Shown piece after piece: positions 43,117 through 53,620 of a DNA stretch of 64,000 bases. Both the position numbers and the translations under genes were made by a program. A model generated the notes under the pieces. The model saw only the letters and a list, made by a program, of their open reading frames with translations. It was not told the origin of the DNA and ran no database searches. How positions within the stretch are numbered: position 1 is the stretch's first letter; each line of letters opens with the position of its first letter. This DNA comes from Sphingorhabdus sp. EL138. Its GTDB lineage: Bacteria; Pseudomonadota; Alphaproteobacteria; Sphingomonadales; Sphingomonadaceae. The stretch spans positions 167,001 to 231,000 of the forward strand of contig NZ_OGVD01000001.1 in assembly GCF_900258045.1 (NCBI RefSeq), in the 5' to 3' direction.

Positions 43117-45462
43117 ATGATCATGACCACCAAAACAAACAACAACACATCAAATGAAATGCAGACGCTGGAGCTGTTGGAGTCACGGTTGCGATGGCTG
43201 TCTTCGTGGACCGTCCACAATGCCAATCATATCCGCGAAAAGCGTGACGGGCTTAAAGTCGGTGGCCATCAAGCGAGTTGCTCCTCCATGACAGCGATCA
43301 TGGCCGCGCTCTATTTTCATGCGCTGAGGCCGCAAGACAAAGTTGCGGTGAAACCGCATGCCGGCCCCGTCCTCCATGCCATTCACTATTTGCTCGGCAA
43401 TCAGACACAGGAAAAGCTGGAACGCTTTCGCGGTCTCGGCGGTGTTCAAAGTTACCCATCGCGAACCAAAGACAGCATTCCGGTTGACTTTTCGACGGGA
43501 TCGGTCGGCCTCGGCGTCGCGGTAACCGCCTTTTCCAGTTTGATGCAGGACTATCTGATCGCCCATGGGCAACTGGAAGAAAGCGATGCCGGCCGGATGA
43601 TCGCCTTGATGGGTGATGCCGAGCTGGACGAAGGCAATATCTATGAATGCCTGATCGAAGCTTATAAACATGACATTAGAAACTGCTGGTGGGTGGTGGA
43701 TTATAACCGGCAATCACTGGACAGCACGACAGCAGACCGGATGTTCCGCCGTTTTGACGATATTTTCGAAACCTGCGGCTGGCGTGTGGTAACCTTAAAA
43801 TACGGCAAGCGGCAGCAGGCGGCGTTCAACAAACCCGGTGGCAAGACACTGGAACAATGGATCGAGAATTGCCCCAATGCCGATTTTGCCGCGCTTACAT
43901 ATCAAGGCGGCAAGGCATGGCGCAAACGGCTAGTCAAAGATATCGGCAACAAGCCCAATGTGAAAAAGCTGCTCGCCGGTTTCGATGATGATACCCTCGC
44001 CGATCTGATGACCAATCTCGGCGGCCATTGTGTCGAAACGCTGTCAGACGCCTTTGATGCCTGCGATGACGACCGACCAACCTTGTTCATTGCCTATACC
44101 GTCAAGGGATTTGGTCTGCCTTTGGCTGGCCACAAGGACAATCATTCCGGCATGATGAACCCGACGCAAATGGATGGTTATCGCAAAAGCCTCGGGATCA
44201 AAAAAGGTTCGGAATGGGAAGCTTATGGCGGCATGGGCGACAATGCGGCGGCACAGTTGAAGGCCTTCGTCGAGGACAGTGCATTGGCGCGGCACAGACC
44301 GGAGGCGACGGCCCCGACAGTCGCCATCCCGGAGCGTTTTGCGGTGCCCGCTGGTGATGAACAGTCAACCCAGGCTGCGTTCGGCAAAATTCTTTTGAAT
44401 CTAGCCAAATCGGGGGAAGAAATTGGTAACCGGATCGTCACCACGGCTCCCGACGTTACCCAGACAACCAATCTGGGTGCCTTTGTGAACCAGCGCGGCC
44501 TGTTTCGGCGGCAGGAAGTGGCTGACGTTTTCCAACAGGCCCAAATTCCGTCTGCACAAAAATGGTCAGCGCATGGCGCAGGTCAGCATATCGAATTGGG
44601 CATAGCGGAGAATAATTTCTTCCTCATGCTTACATCGATGGGACTGACGGCACCTCATTTCGGAACCCGGCTACTACCGGTGGGAACGGTCTATGATCCC
44701 TTCATTGCCCGCGGCCTCGATGCACTTAACTATGGCTGTTATCAGGATGCACGCTTTCTTCTCGTAGGCACTCCGTCCGGCCTCACGCTAGGGCCGGAAG
44801 GCGGTGCCCATCAATCGATCAACACGCCATTGATCGGGATGGGACAGCCCGGCCTGGTCTATTTTGAACCGGCTTGGGCCGATGAAGTGGCGTTGATGAT
44901 GCGCTGGGCCTTTGATCATATGCAACAGAAAGACGGTAGCTCCACCTACTTACGTCTCAGCACGCGATCAATTGCACAGATTGAACGGGACAATGATGAT
45001 TGGGAAGCCGATGCGCTCAAAGGCGCCTATTGGTTACGCAAACCCGCAAAAGGGGCCGAAGCAGCCATAGCCTTTACAGGAGCTATCGCGCCAGAGGTCC
45101 TGCAAGCTTATGACAGTCTGGTCACAGATATTCCCGGGCTGGGATTGATGAACGTAACGTCGCCGGACTTGCTGCACCGCGGATGGTCAGAACAGCGTGC
45201 TTCTCGATGGGAGGGCAGGGATGATAGTCCGTGCCATGCCAAACGCTTGCTGGATCAATTATCCCCTGATGCAGGCCTGATAACGGTTCTCGACGGCTCT
45301 CCGTCGACTTTGTCCTGGCTAGGCGCCGTAAATGGGATGAAGGTCAGCCCGCTCGGTACGGATCGGTTTGGTCAAACGGGAGATCTGCCGGACCTTTACA
45401 ACGCCTACCGGATAAACGAGAGCGCGATTATTGACGCAGCGGCAGAGCTCTTTCTGGCTTAG
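43117..45462 (+). CDS. Thiamine-diphosphate-dependent enzyme, homodimeric pyruvate dehydrogenase E1/transketolase type
   Basis: 781 residues. Near the N-terminus KVGGHQASCSSMTAIMAAL and, further in, MGDAELDEGNIYECLIEA with a later Asn form the thiamine-diphosphate/Mg site; the AceE family has GDGEMDEP there. DKDN is replaced by HKDNHSGMMN, again as in the AceE-like group. No E2 or E3 gene is adjacent, so it may work alone or with subunits elsewhere, and its true 2-oxoacid or sugar substrate is unknown. Two ATGs (43117, 43123) are possible; the first has GGGA at a suitable distance. Confidence 0.85.
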   Translation: MIMTTKTNNNTSNEMQTLELLESRLRWLSSWTVHNANHIREKRDGLKVGGHQASCSSMTAIMAALYFHALRPQDKVAVKPHAGPVLHAIHYLLGNQTQEKLERFRGLGGVQSYPSRTKDSIPVDFSTGSVGLGVAVTAFSSLMQDYLIAHGQLEESDAGRMIALMGDAELDEGNIYECLIEAYKHDIRNCWWVVDYNRQSLDSTTADRMFRRFDDIFETCGWRVVTLKYGKRQQAAFNKPGGKTLEQWIENCPNADFAALTYQGGKAWRKRLVKDIGNKPNVKKLLAGFDDDTLADLMTNLGGHCVETLSDAFDACDDDRPTLFIAYTVKGFGLPLAGHKDNHSGMMNPTQMDGYRKSLGIKKGSEWEAYGGMGDNAAAQLKAFVEDSALARHRPEATAPTVAIPERFAVPAGDEQSTQAAFGKILLNLAKSGEEIGNRIVTTAPDVTQTTNLGAFVNQRGLFRRQEVADVFQQAQIPSAQKWSAHGAGQHIELGIAENNFFLMLTSMGLTAPHFGTRLLPVGTVYDPFIARGLDALNYGCYQDARFLLVGTPSGLTLGPEGGAHQSINTPLIGMGQPGLVYFEPAWADEVALMMRWAFDHMQQKDGSSTYLRLSTRSIAQIERDNDDWEADALKGAYWLRKPAKGAEAAIAFTGAIAPEVLQAYDSLVTDIPGLGLMNVTSPDLLHRGWSEQRASRWEGRDDSPCHAKRLLDQLSPDAGLITVLDGSPSTLSWLGAVNGMKVSPLGTDRFGQTGDLPDLYNAYRINESAIIDAAAELFLA

Positions 45463-45481
45463 ACGGCTGTTTGTCGTGCCA

Positions 45482-47665
45482 TTATCTTGCTGACCCGATT
45501 ACCTTCTCGCTGGCTTTGTTCTTCTCCAACTCCGCCGGATCAAACCATACAGGCTTCAGCTTCTTGTCCACAAATAGCTGCATCTGGTCTGTATAGTGCG
45601 GACTATCGGGACGGGTTGTCGCGGCCCCAAACGGCTGGATCGAACGGGACGTGACAGCCCCTGCCTTGTCCCATTCAACAAACATGATGAAACTGTCGCC
45701 ATGGCGCACCGACAGACGGCCGTCGTCATCAATGTCCCACAAAGTAGACGCACGGATGGTGTCATTGCCACCATCAATGGGAAGGTCGACGTCGCCTTGC
45801 CGCAGGCGCAGGACCTCGAGCATGGGCGGGTCGATGCGATCGAAATATTGGTTCAGATGGTCGACCGTCTCCTGCAAGATTTCCCGGGGATCAGGGACTT
45901 CACCGCGTTGATAATGCGCCTTGTTTGCCGGACGCAGTGCTTTTAGCGCCAGAGCGTCGGCAGGTCCCTTGCCATCAAGGTCCCAGTCCCATTTGGCGAG
46001 CAAGGCTTGGGCCTTGGCAAGTTCGGGATCGTCTTTCAGGTCCAGTGCGGCAATCTTGTCGAGCCAATCCTTGGCGTAGCCAGCCCGAACATAGGCGGTA
46101 TCGTACTTGATCCGGCGGATTTCCTCTTCGCCGATCTTGCCATTGGCTTCCAACAACTCAATCGAGCGGCGCGACCGGTTCGTCTGGTCATCCTCGATCC
46201 CCATCAGCGGAGAAAAGGTTTCCGGGTTCAGTTCATCGCCTGGTCCGGCCGCGACATAGGGTGTATTGTTCGCGTTCATGACATAGCCGGAACCTGGATT
46301 GATCAACGCCGGAACCCGCGTGAACGGCAAACTATTCTGCCAGACCGCATTGGGATTATCGCCGGGTAAAACGGTGCGCCAATCAAAGCCGGGCGCGCGA
46401 TCGGGGAACATGGCGTTGTAGAACATTCCGATGTTACCCTTGGCATCGGCATAGATGAAATTGGTCGCCGGCACGCCCTGTCCAGCCATTGCCGCTTGCC
46501 ACTCATCAAAATCCTGCGCCTTGTTGATGCGATAATATTGGGTCAGCATGTCGAGTTGATCCATGCCCGCATAGCGCAGCGCATAGGCGCCGTTACCGTT
46601 GATGATTGCCGGACCATGGACCGACCGGTAGATCATCTGCGGATACGGAATTACGAACGGGCCATATTTGATTTTCAACCAGACTCGCTTTTTCTCCAGC
46701 GGCAACCATTCGCCATCAAATTTATAGGCATTGCCCTTTTCATTGAGCGTAAGCTTGTAGATATCAATGAGATCGGGCCGGTTGACCGTATTGGTCCAGC
46801 CCAGATTCTTGTTATGCCCCAGAAACGGGAACGGTGATCCCGGGAAATTGGCCCCCGCAAAGTCCCAACCTTCATCGCTATGCACAACCAGTTCATACCA
46901 TGCGACGTTACCGCGCAAAGGCTGATGCGAGTTAGAAATCAACCGGGTTTTCTCATCGGTCGAACGCTCCGGTGCAATCGCATAAGCATTGGATCCATTT
47001 TCATCAGGATCCGGACCGACCGGCGTAATTATCTTGTCCTCGCTCAGGGGGTGAACGGTGCGATTTTCAATCGGCACAGCCAGACTTGGACCACCCTCCC
47101 GGCGCAGAGCTTTACCCTCGGTTAGTGCTTGTATAGGGCCATTGAGTCCAAAGAAAAACGGGGAGCGTAATGCGAAACCAGCGGCAATATCACGGCCATT
47201 GACCGGGAATAGCTTGGACAAGCTGACCTCATCCGGATGCTCTTCAGCATAAGCATTCAGGCCCGAAGCATAGCCGTCCAGCACTGCGCGTACATCCTCT
47301 GGCAGATCGTCATATTTGCGCTTCACCGTACCATCGACATCAAGTAGCGCCGCGACAAAATCAATCGGCGCACCATCCGCACCGTTAAGTGTTGCGAGGC
47401 GCCCGCGGGTCATCGCGGTAACCTCTTGCAGCGTTATGAAATCATCCTCGGCATGAGCATATGCAACGCCATAAGCGACATCGGCATCGGTCTTGCCGAA
47501 AATATGCGGCACGCCGAAATTATCGCGAACGATACGCGCTTCATAATCTTTTTTGGGCGGTGGAGATGCAGGTGAGACGCTCATCGGTTCCCAAACCGCC
47601 AGCGCGATGGCAACCAGTAAAATCAGGATCAACAATCCTATTCCAATTCGCCTGATCACCTTCAT
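45482..47665 (-). CDS. Penicillin acylase family protein (Ntn-hydrolase)
   Basis: 727 residues from the ATG at 47665 (GGA upstream). An N-terminal hydrophobic helix (residues 7-25) acts as signal or anchor. The precursor should cleave itself before Ser225 in DENGSNAYAIAP, the N-terminal nucleophile of the beta chain; NSHQPLRG and NFPGSPFPFLGHN follow as in the family. Members hydrolyse amides such as penicillins, acyl-homoserine lactones or other N-acyl compounds in the periplasm. The substrate is unknown, and quorum-signal degradation is only one option. It is divergent from an M17 aminopeptidase. Confidence 0.93.
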   Translation of the reverse strand: MKVIRRIGIGLLILILLVAIALAVWEPMSVSPASPPPKKDYEARIVRDNFGVPHIFGKTDADVAYGVAYAHAEDDFITLQEVTAMTRGRLATLNGADGAPIDFVAALLDVDGTVKRKYDDLPEDVRAVLDGYASGLNAYAEEHPDEVSLSKLFPVNGRDIAAGFALRSPFFFGLNGPIQALTEGKALRREGGPSLAVPIENRTVHPLSEDKIITPVGPDPDENGSNAYAIAPERSTDEKTRLISNSHQPLRGNVAWYELVVHSDEGWDFAGANFPGSPFPFLGHNKNLGWTNTVNRPDLIDIYKLTLNEKGNAYKFDGEWLPLEKKRVWLKIKYGPFVIPYPQMIYRSVHGPAIINGNGAYALRYAGMDQLDMLTQYYRINKAQDFDEWQAAMAGQGVPATNFIYADAKGNIGMFYNAMFPDRAPGFDWRTVLPGDNPNAVWQNSLPFTRVPALINPGSGYVMNANNTPYVAAGPGDELNPETFSPLMGIEDDQTNRSRRSIELLEANGKIGEEEIRRIKYDTAYVRAGYAKDWLDKIAALDLKDDPELAKAQALLAKWDWDLDGKGPADALALKALRPANKAHYQRGEVPDPREILQETVDHLNQYFDRIDPPMLEVLRLRQGDVDLPIDGGNDTIRASTLWDIDDDGRLSVRHGDSFIMFVEWDKAGAVTSRSIQPFGAATTRPDSPHYTDQMQLFVDKKLKPVWFDPAELEKNKASEKVIGSAR

Positions 47666-47779
47666 TTCATTTCCTTTTTCTATGGCAATCGACCTTGCCC
47701 TTTGCATCGTTCTTGCGCAATGTTGTGACATTGGTCAACCGGGTAGCCTCCCCATCGTCAAAGCCACAAAGGATAACTC

Positions 47780-49378
47780 ATGCCGAAATCAAAAATCTCT
47801 CGCCTTGCCATGTTCTCAGCTCTGTCCACTCTCGCATTTGCCGCCCCGACATCGGCACAATCTGTAGTTGGATCCGGTGTTCCGGCTAGTACCGTTTCCA
47901 ACAGCGCCGAACGTCCAATTGCCTTTGCTGATCAGGCCCCTGCCGATGCCGGCTTAATCATTCTAATGCAAAGCGCCGAGTTGCCGGATATTCCGGCCCT
48001 TTCCCCCGCTGAACGCAGCGCCGTAGAAGCAGCTATAGCCTCCGCCGAGTTCAAGGGAAAAACCGGCACCAACTTAAAACTGCGCGGCATTGGCAATCGT
48101 CCGCTTATCATGCTCGCTGGAGCAGCCCAACCGGATAAAGCGGGGCCGGAAGATGCAGGACTGGACTGGAAGTCAGCCGCTGGTAGCGCAGTGCAAAAAC
48201 TGATGAAGGAAGGTTCGGAGCTGGCGATTGTCGGGTCTCCAGACGCCGCCGCAATGGCTGAAGCTGCACTTGGCTTGGACCTCGGTCAATATCGTTTTGA
48301 TCGTTATCAGACAGATGTCGAAACAGCACCCGCCGCGCAGAGCGTTACAATAGCCGGCCCATCAGCGTCGGCAGCTCAAGCTCTGTGGAACAATCGTTAC
48401 AAACATCTTGCGGACAGTGTTAGAATGGTCCGTGACCTGCAGAGCGAACCGGCCAATACGCTTTATCCGCAAAGCTTTGTTGATCGGGTGAACGCGGCGT
48501 TCAAGGGCGTCCCCAATATCCGCATCGAAGTTCTGGACGAAGCGGCGATGCGCAAGATGAATATGGGAGCAATTGTCGGCGTGGGTCAGGGCAGCCCGCG
48601 CGGTTCACGGATGATGGTGGTTAGCTATACAGGCGGAACCGGCGCGCCACTGGCTTTGGCTGGCAAAGGGATTACCTTTGACACGGGCGGCATCTCGATC
48701 AAGCCAAACAAGGGCATGTGGGCGATGAAGGCCGACATGTCGGGAGCCGCCGCCGTGATGGGTACGGCATTGTCGCTGGCCAAGAGCCGTGCACCAGTTA
48801 ACATTGTAGCAGTAGCAGCGCTGGCCGAAAATATGCCCGGTGCCAATGCCCAGCGCCCCGGTGATGTGGTGCGAACCTATGGCGGAAAGACCATCGAAAT
48901 CCTCAGCACGGATGCGGAGGGCCGGTTGGTGCTCGCCGATGCCGTGCAATATGTAGCAGATCGCTACAAGCCATTTGCGCTGGTTGATATCGCAACCTTG
49001 ACCGGATCAGTTGGACGCGCGGTGGGCGATCAATATGCCGGGCTATTTGCGCGGGAGGATGAGATTGCTGATCGCCTGTTGAAAGCTGCTGAGGATAGCG
49101 GCGAACACCTATGGCGGCTGCCTCTGCATCCCGCTTATGCCAAGGCCATCCGTTCGGATATTGCCGATGTAAAAAATTCGGGTGTCACAGACGCGCCAGG
49201 CGCGAGTGCCGGGGCTCATTTTATCGGTTATTTTATCGATGAATCAATGCCTTGGGCTCATCTGGATATTGCCGGTGTCGACTGGAACAATTCCGCAAAG
49301 CCGCTGACGCCAAAAGGGGCATCCGGCTTTGGCGTCCGCTTGCTCGATCAACTGGCACGCGACTGGACCGCCAAATAA
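47780..49378 (+). CDS. Leucyl aminopeptidase family (M17) protein, exported
   Basis: 532 residues with a Sec signal peptide (…MFSALSTLAFAAPTSA), unusual for the mostly cytoplasmic M17 family. The catalytic C-terminal domain holds GKGITFDTGGISIKP and STDAEGRLVLADAV at 376-389; the usual first residue of NTDAEGR is Ser here. Two metals bound by Lys, Asp and Glu residues in these motifs remove N-terminal amino acids from peptides. It probably works in the periplasm, alongside the divergent acylase. A DVKNSGVTDAPGASAGAHF segment near the C-terminus is also typical. Confidence 0.93.
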   Translation: MPKSKISRLAMFSALSTLAFAAPTSAQSVVGSGVPASTVSNSAERPIAFADQAPADAGLIILMQSAELPDIPALSPAERSAVEAAIASAEFKGKTGTNLKLRGIGNRPLIMLAGAAQPDKAGPEDAGLDWKSAAGSAVQKLMKEGSELAIVGSPDAAAMAEAALGLDLGQYRFDRYQTDVETAPAAQSVTIAGPSASAAQALWNNRYKHLADSVRMVRDLQSEPANTLYPQSFVDRVNAAFKGVPNIRIEVLDEAAMRKMNMGAIVGVGQGSPRGSRMMVVSYTGGTGAPLALAGKGITFDTGGISIKPNKGMWAMKADMSGAAAVMGTALSLAKSRAPVNIVAVAALAENMPGANAQRPGDVVRTYGGKTIEILSTDAEGRLVLADAVQYVADRYKPFALVDIATLTGSVGRAVGDQYAGLFAREDEIADRLLKAAEDSGEHLWRLPLHPAYAKAIRSDIADVKNSGVTDAPGASAGAHFIGYFIDESMPWAHLDIAGVDWNNSAKPLTPKGASGFGVRLLDQLARDWTAK

Positions 49379-49407
49379 GCTTTTGTAACAATTATTTGTC
49401 CCGCTCC

Positions 49408-49435
49408 CTTGTGTGATAAAAACATCACTCCATAT
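49408..49435 (+). promoter_or_regulatory. Sigma32-like heat-shock promoter of clpB
   Basis: CTTGTGT (49408-49414), 13 bases, then CTCCATAT (49428-49435) match the heat-shock pattern CTTGAAA-N13-CCCCATnT closely. It lies about 30 bases upstream of the clpB ATG at 49468, where RpoH control is expected. Confidence 0.65.
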
Positions 49436-49467
49436 CTGGAGAGAACCAGAAACGAGGGAACGGGACA

Positions 49468-52068
49468 ATGAATCTCGAGAAATTTACCGACCGCGCCAAA
49501 GGCTTTTTGCAATCCGCCCAGACGGTAGCGATCCGCATGAACCACCAGCAGATCACTGCAGCACATCTGTTGAAGGCGCTGCTTGAAGATGATCAGGGCA
49601 TGGCGGCTGGTCTGATTGCAAAAACAGGCGGCAATGCCAAGCAGGCACATCTCGACATAGATGATGTGCTGGCGAAAATCCCGGCGGTATCCGGCAGCGG
49701 CGCACAGCAGACACCGGGCCTGAACAATGATGCGGTGCGAGTACTGGATCAGGCCGAGCAGGTTGCCGAGAAAGCGGGTGACAGCTTTGTCACTGTCGAG
49801 CGGCTATTGCTGGCTCTGACCCTGTCCAAAGACACCGCAGCGGGAAAAGCCCTCACCAATGCAGGTGTGACACCAGATGCACTGAACAGCGCGATCAACG
49901 AGCTGCGCGGCGGGCGCACAGCGGACACGGCTTCAGCCGAAGATCGTTACGAAGCAATGAAGAAATTTGCACGCGACCTGACCGAAGCAGCCCGCGAAGG
50001 CAAGATGGATCCAGTCATCGGCCGGGATGAGGAAATCCGTCGTACCATTCAGATTTTGGCGCGTCGAACCAAGAATAATCCTGTACTGATCGGCGAACCG
50101 GGTGTGGGTAAAACCGCTATCGCCGAGGGATTAGCACTGCGCATTGCCAATGGCGATGTCCCAGACAGCCTAAAGGATCGGCGATTGATGGCACTCGATA
50201 TGGGTTCGCTGATTGCAGGCGCGAAATACCGAGGCGAATTTGAAGAACGGCTTAAAGGTGTCCTCGACGAAGTGCGAGGGGCTGATGGTGAAATCATATT
50301 GTTCATTGACGAGATGCATACGCTGATTGGCGCAGGTGCTTCCGAAGGCGCAATGGACGCATCCAATCTGCTCAAGCCCGCTCTGGCGCGCGGCGAACTG
50401 CATTGTATTGGTGCGACTACGCTGGATGAATATCAGAAACATGTCGAAAAAGACCCTGCCCTGCAACGGCGCTTCCAACCCGTTGTTATTGGCGAACCAA
50501 CGGTGGAAGATACCATCTCGATCCTGCGCGGACTAAAGGAAAAATATGAGCTGCACCATGGCGTGCGGATTACCGATGGGGCACTGGTGAGCGCCGCAAC
50601 CCTGTCGCACCGTTATATTTCCGACCGTTTCCTGCCGGACAAAGCCATCGATCTGATGGACGAAGCGGCATCGCGCATCCGTATGGAGGTCGAGTCCAAG
50701 CCGGAAGAAATCGAAACGCTCGACCGGCGGATTATCCAGATGAAAATTGAGCGTGAAGCGCTGTCCAAGGAAAGCGATGACGCGTCCAAAAGCCGTCTGG
50801 AAGCCCTGGAAAAGGAACTGGCGGAACTCGAACAGAAATCCACGGAGCTTACGACCCGCTGGCAGGGCGAGAAGGACAAAATCCACGCCGAAGCGCATTT
50901 GAAGGAAGAGCTGGATGCGGCCCGTCTAGAGCTCGAACAGGCGGAACGGGCCGGTGATCTCGCCAAGGCTGGCGAGCTGAGTTACGGCAAGATCCCCGAT
51001 CTGGAGAAAAAACTGGAACAGGCGGCAGACGCCACTGAAGGCGCTATGCTGCGTGAGGAAGTGGTAAGTGAAGACATCGCATCAGTCGTGTCCCGCTGGA
51101 CCGGTATCCCCGTTGACAAGATGCTCGAAGGTGAGCGCGAAAAACTACTCGCCATGGAAGAGTTGATCGGTAAGCGGGTCATTGGTCAGAAAGATGCGAT
51201 AGACGCTGTATCTGCCGCTGTCCGCCGTTCCCGTGCCGGTTTGCAAGACCCCAATCGCCCACTCGGAAGCTTCCTCTTCCTCGGCCCCACCGGTGTCGGC
51301 AAGACAGAGCTTACGAAGGCACTAGCCGGATTCCTGTTCGATGATGATCAGGCGATGGTTCGCATCGACATGTCTGAATTTATGGAGAAGCACAGCGTCG
51401 CTCGCCTGATCGGCGCGCCTCCGGGCTATGTCGGCTATGAAGAAGGCGGTGTGCTAACCGAGGCAGTAAGACGCCGGCCTTATCAGGTTATTTTGTTTGA
51501 CGAGGTTGAGAAAGCGCATGGGGACGTGTTCAACGTTCTGTTGCAAGTTCTTGATGACGGCCGTTTGACCGATGGTCAGGGCCGGGCCGTGGACTTCTCT
51601 AACACGCTGATCATTCTCACTTCAAATCTCGGCAGCCAGTATATGGCAAACCTGAAAGATGACGAAAAAGTCAAGGATGTTGAGCCGCAAGTCATGGAAG
51701 TCGTCCGTGCACATTTTCGGCCGGAATTTCTCAATCGGCTTGACGAGATCATTCTGTTCCATCGCCTCGCCGAAGAACATATGGCACCGATTGTCGAAAT
51801 ACAGGTCGCCCGGGTGCAGAAACTGCTCAAGGATCGCAAGATCACGCTGGACCTTTCCGACGCCGCCAAGCGCTGGCTTGGCCGGGTCGGTTATGACCCG
51901 GTCTACGGCGCTAGGCCATTGAAACGCGCTATTCAGAAATATCTGCAGGACCCGCTCGCAGATATGATCTTGCGCGGTAATGTACCAGATAGCAGCACGG
52001 TGCAGATTGACGAAGGGGACGGGGCGCTCAAAATAGAGGCGATTGAACCCGAAGCCGATAAGGCTTGA
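49468..52068 (+). CDS. clpB: ATP-dependent disaggregase ClpB
   Basis: 866 residues, full length. The N-terminal Clp_N repeats are followed by AAA+ domain 1 with GEPGVGKT at about 209-216, the coiled-coil middle domain (about 400-520, rich in Glu/Lys/Ala), AAA+ domain 2 with GPTGVGKT at 606-613, and the D2-small domain. ClpB dissolves protein aggregates with DnaK in the cytoplasm. The upstream sequence looks like a sigma32 promoter. Confidence 0.98.
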   Translation: MNLEKFTDRAKGFLQSAQTVAIRMNHQQITAAHLLKALLEDDQGMAAGLIAKTGGNAKQAHLDIDDVLAKIPAVSGSGAQQTPGLNNDAVRVLDQAEQVAEKAGDSFVTVERLLLALTLSKDTAAGKALTNAGVTPDALNSAINELRGGRTADTASAEDRYEAMKKFARDLTEAAREGKMDPVIGRDEEIRRTIQILARRTKNNPVLIGEPGVGKTAIAEGLALRIANGDVPDSLKDRRLMALDMGSLIAGAKYRGEFEERLKGVLDEVRGADGEIILFIDEMHTLIGAGASEGAMDASNLLKPALARGELHCIGATTLDEYQKHVEKDPALQRRFQPVVIGEPTVEDTISILRGLKEKYELHHGVRITDGALVSAATLSHRYISDRFLPDKAIDLMDEAASRIRMEVESKPEEIETLDRRIIQMKIEREALSKESDDASKSRLEALEKELAELEQKSTELTTRWQGEKDKIHAEAHLKEELDAARLELEQAERAGDLAKAGELSYGKIPDLEKKLEQAADATEGAMLREEVVSEDIASVVSRWTGIPVDKMLEGEREKLLAMEELIGKRVIGQKDAIDAVSAAVRRSRAGLQDPNRPLGSFLFLGPTGVGKTELTKALAGFLFDDDQAMVRIDMSEFMEKHSVARLIGAPPGYVGYEEGGVLTEAVRRRPYQVILFDEVEKAHGDVFNVLLQVLDDGRLTDGQGRAVDFSNTLIILTSNLGSQYMANLKDDEKVKDVEPQVMEVVRAHFRPEFLNRLDEIILFHRLAEEHMAPIVEIQVARVQKLLKDRKITLDLSDAAKRWLGRVGYDPVYGARPLKRAIQKYLQDPLADMILRGNVPDSSTVQIDEGDGALKIEAIEPEADKA

Positions 52069-52076
52069 AGTTGTTG

Positions 52077-52355
52077 CTACCGACCGCTGGTTGCACCTTG
52101 ATTGGCATGATCAACTATTGTTCTGGCCTGAGCACTTCCGGCCGCTGTCATAGCGGCCCACTGGGCAACAGTCATGCATTTTTTTCTGCGAATTAAAGAA
52201 CCTGTCACCTGGATACGTTTGCATTTGATTCTATCAGAATCGGATTTCTTGCTATCATCTACCGCAGTTGGTTCAGGCTTTTCAGGATCACCAAAAGCCA
52301 ACGCCGGGCTCGATATCAATAACGACGCAACAACAGCCAACACTTTAATACGCAT
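52077..52355 (-). CDS. Small secreted protein of unknown function
   Basis: 92 residues. A signal peptide (…VLAVVASLLISSPALA) is followed by an acidic linker and a short core KCKRIQVTGSLIRRKKCMTVAQW with two cysteines. The CKR-x-TGS-x-KKxCMT-xxW pattern recurs, as I recall, in small exported proteins of sphingomonads, but no function is known. GGGAG precedes the ATG. It is convergent with clpB. Confidence 0.75.
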   Translation of the reverse strand: MRIKVLAVVASLLISSPALAFGDPEKPEPTAVDDSKKSDSDRIKCKRIQVTGSLIRRKKCMTVAQWAAMTAAGSAQARTIVDHANQGATSGR

Positions 52356-52459
52356 AAATGATTCTCCCGTGCGGTGGAATCTAGTTTATAGTACTTTAGA
52401 TCACAACAATAATCGCAACAAGCACTTGCAACAACCTGACTCTATTGGCAGAAAAAAAT

Positions 52460-53494
52460 ATGACAGCCCAAAAGCCTGCTCTCGCGGAAATTTCACAGAA
52501 CCCAGATTATCTGGCACATCGTTATGATGAACATAACGATGCTTTCCGATTCATTCCCGTTGATAGAGAACTTCACCGGAACTCTACATTTCTCACGGAC
52601 AAGATTTTACCCGACAACCTTCCCGTCTTTGCTTTTGATAGGAAAGACGTAGTAGCCGCAAACCCACCCAAGGGTCGTGTGCATTACATTTTTCATTCTG
52701 CATATTGCTGCTCGACTATGTTGGCCCGCGCTTTAGACATTAAAGGCATTTCGATGGGCTTCAAGGAACCTGTGGTTCTTAATGATCTTGTCGGCTGGAA
52801 ACGCCGAGGTGCCAATCCGAGAGACGTAGCGGAAGTGCTGGATCAATCGATTGATCTACTTGCCCGCCCCTTTGGAGCTGGAGAAACAGTAATAATCAAG
52901 CCATCCAATGTCGTTAATATCTTGGCGATAGTGATGCTAGCTATGCGTCCTGATGCCAAAGCGATATTACTGCATGCGCCGCTCAAAACCTATCTGCGTT
53001 CGATTGCGAAAAAAGATCTTTGGGGCAGGATGTGGGTGCGGGAATTGTTCATCGGTCAAATGAAAGACCAAATGATCGCTCCTTTTGGTATGAGTAACGA
53101 AGACATGCTGATGTTGACCGACCTTCAGGTTGCGGCCGTCGGTTGGCTCGCGCAACACGCAGTTTTTACCGCTACGCTATCGAAATTTGGCCCTGACCGT
53201 GTTAAATCGTTGAATAGCGAAACCCTCCTTGCCGACAAGGGGGAAACAATGAAACAAATGTCGCAGCTTTTTGGGTTGGATATCGATCAAGATAATCTGG
53301 AAAAAATTGTCAGCGGACCTGCATTCAATCGACATTCCAAACTCGATATGGAGTTTGACAAGGAGGCTCGGGAAAAAGAGCATGCAGATGCTGCTTCTTT
53401 ACATGCCGATGAAATTGAAAAAGTATATGAATGGGCAAAAGTGATGGGCGAAAGAATGAAAATTTCTCAGACGCTCGCATCCCCCCTGTTTTAG
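52460..53494 (+). CDS. Sulfotransferase-like P-loop protein
   Basis: 344 residues from the ATG at 52460 (weak ribosome site). YIFHSAYCCSTMLARALD at 75-92 resembles the 5'-phosphosulfate loop of sulfotransferases, but the usual PRSGTT is replaced by SAYCCST. A later RSIAK stretch may supply the 3'-phosphate contact. It may be a sulfotransferase with an unusual loop, or a related nucleotide-binding protein. It ends before a terminator it shares with the convergent TonB-dependent receptor, and similar genes often accompany such receptors in sphingomonads. The composition is AT-richer than average here. Confidence 0.55.
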   Translation: MTAQKPALAEISQNPDYLAHRYDEHNDAFRFIPVDRELHRNSTFLTDKILPDNLPVFAFDRKDVVAANPPKGRVHYIFHSAYCCSTMLARALDIKGISMGFKEPVVLNDLVGWKRRGANPRDVAEVLDQSIDLLARPFGAGETVIIKPSNVVNILAIVMLAMRPDAKAILLHAPLKTYLRSIAKKDLWGRMWVRELFIGQMKDQMIAPFGMSNEDMLMLTDLQVAAVGWLAQHAVFTATLSKFGPDRVKSLNSETLLADKGETMKQMSQLFGLDIDQDNLEKIVSGPAFNRHSKLDMEFDKEAREKEHADAASLHADEIEKVYEWAKVMGERMKISQTLASPLF

Positions 53495-53572
53495 CAGCAC
53501 TTCCCGGACACAACCATCAACCTGGGAAACACCGAGGTTCAGAGGTAAACATCATCGCGCCAGACATAAAAA

Positions 53573-53602
53573 AAGGCGGGCTCAAGAGCCCGCCTTCTTT
53601 TT
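53573..53602. terminator. Bidirectional Rho-independent terminator
   Basis: GGCGGGCTC (53575-53583) pairs with GAGCCCGCC (53586-53594). The stem is flanked by A-tracts on the left and CTTTTT on the right, so it can end transcription in both directions. It lies between the convergent sulfotransferase-like gene and the large TonB-dependent receptor gene. Confidence 0.92.
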
Positions 53603-53620
53603 ATCCGTCTGATTTTCAGC

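Noticed and set aside
42871-43120. Plus-strand frame beginning [10 protein letters not shown] upstream of and through tRNA-Pro
   Set aside because: It reads through the tRNA gene and has no family features; a known type of false gene call.
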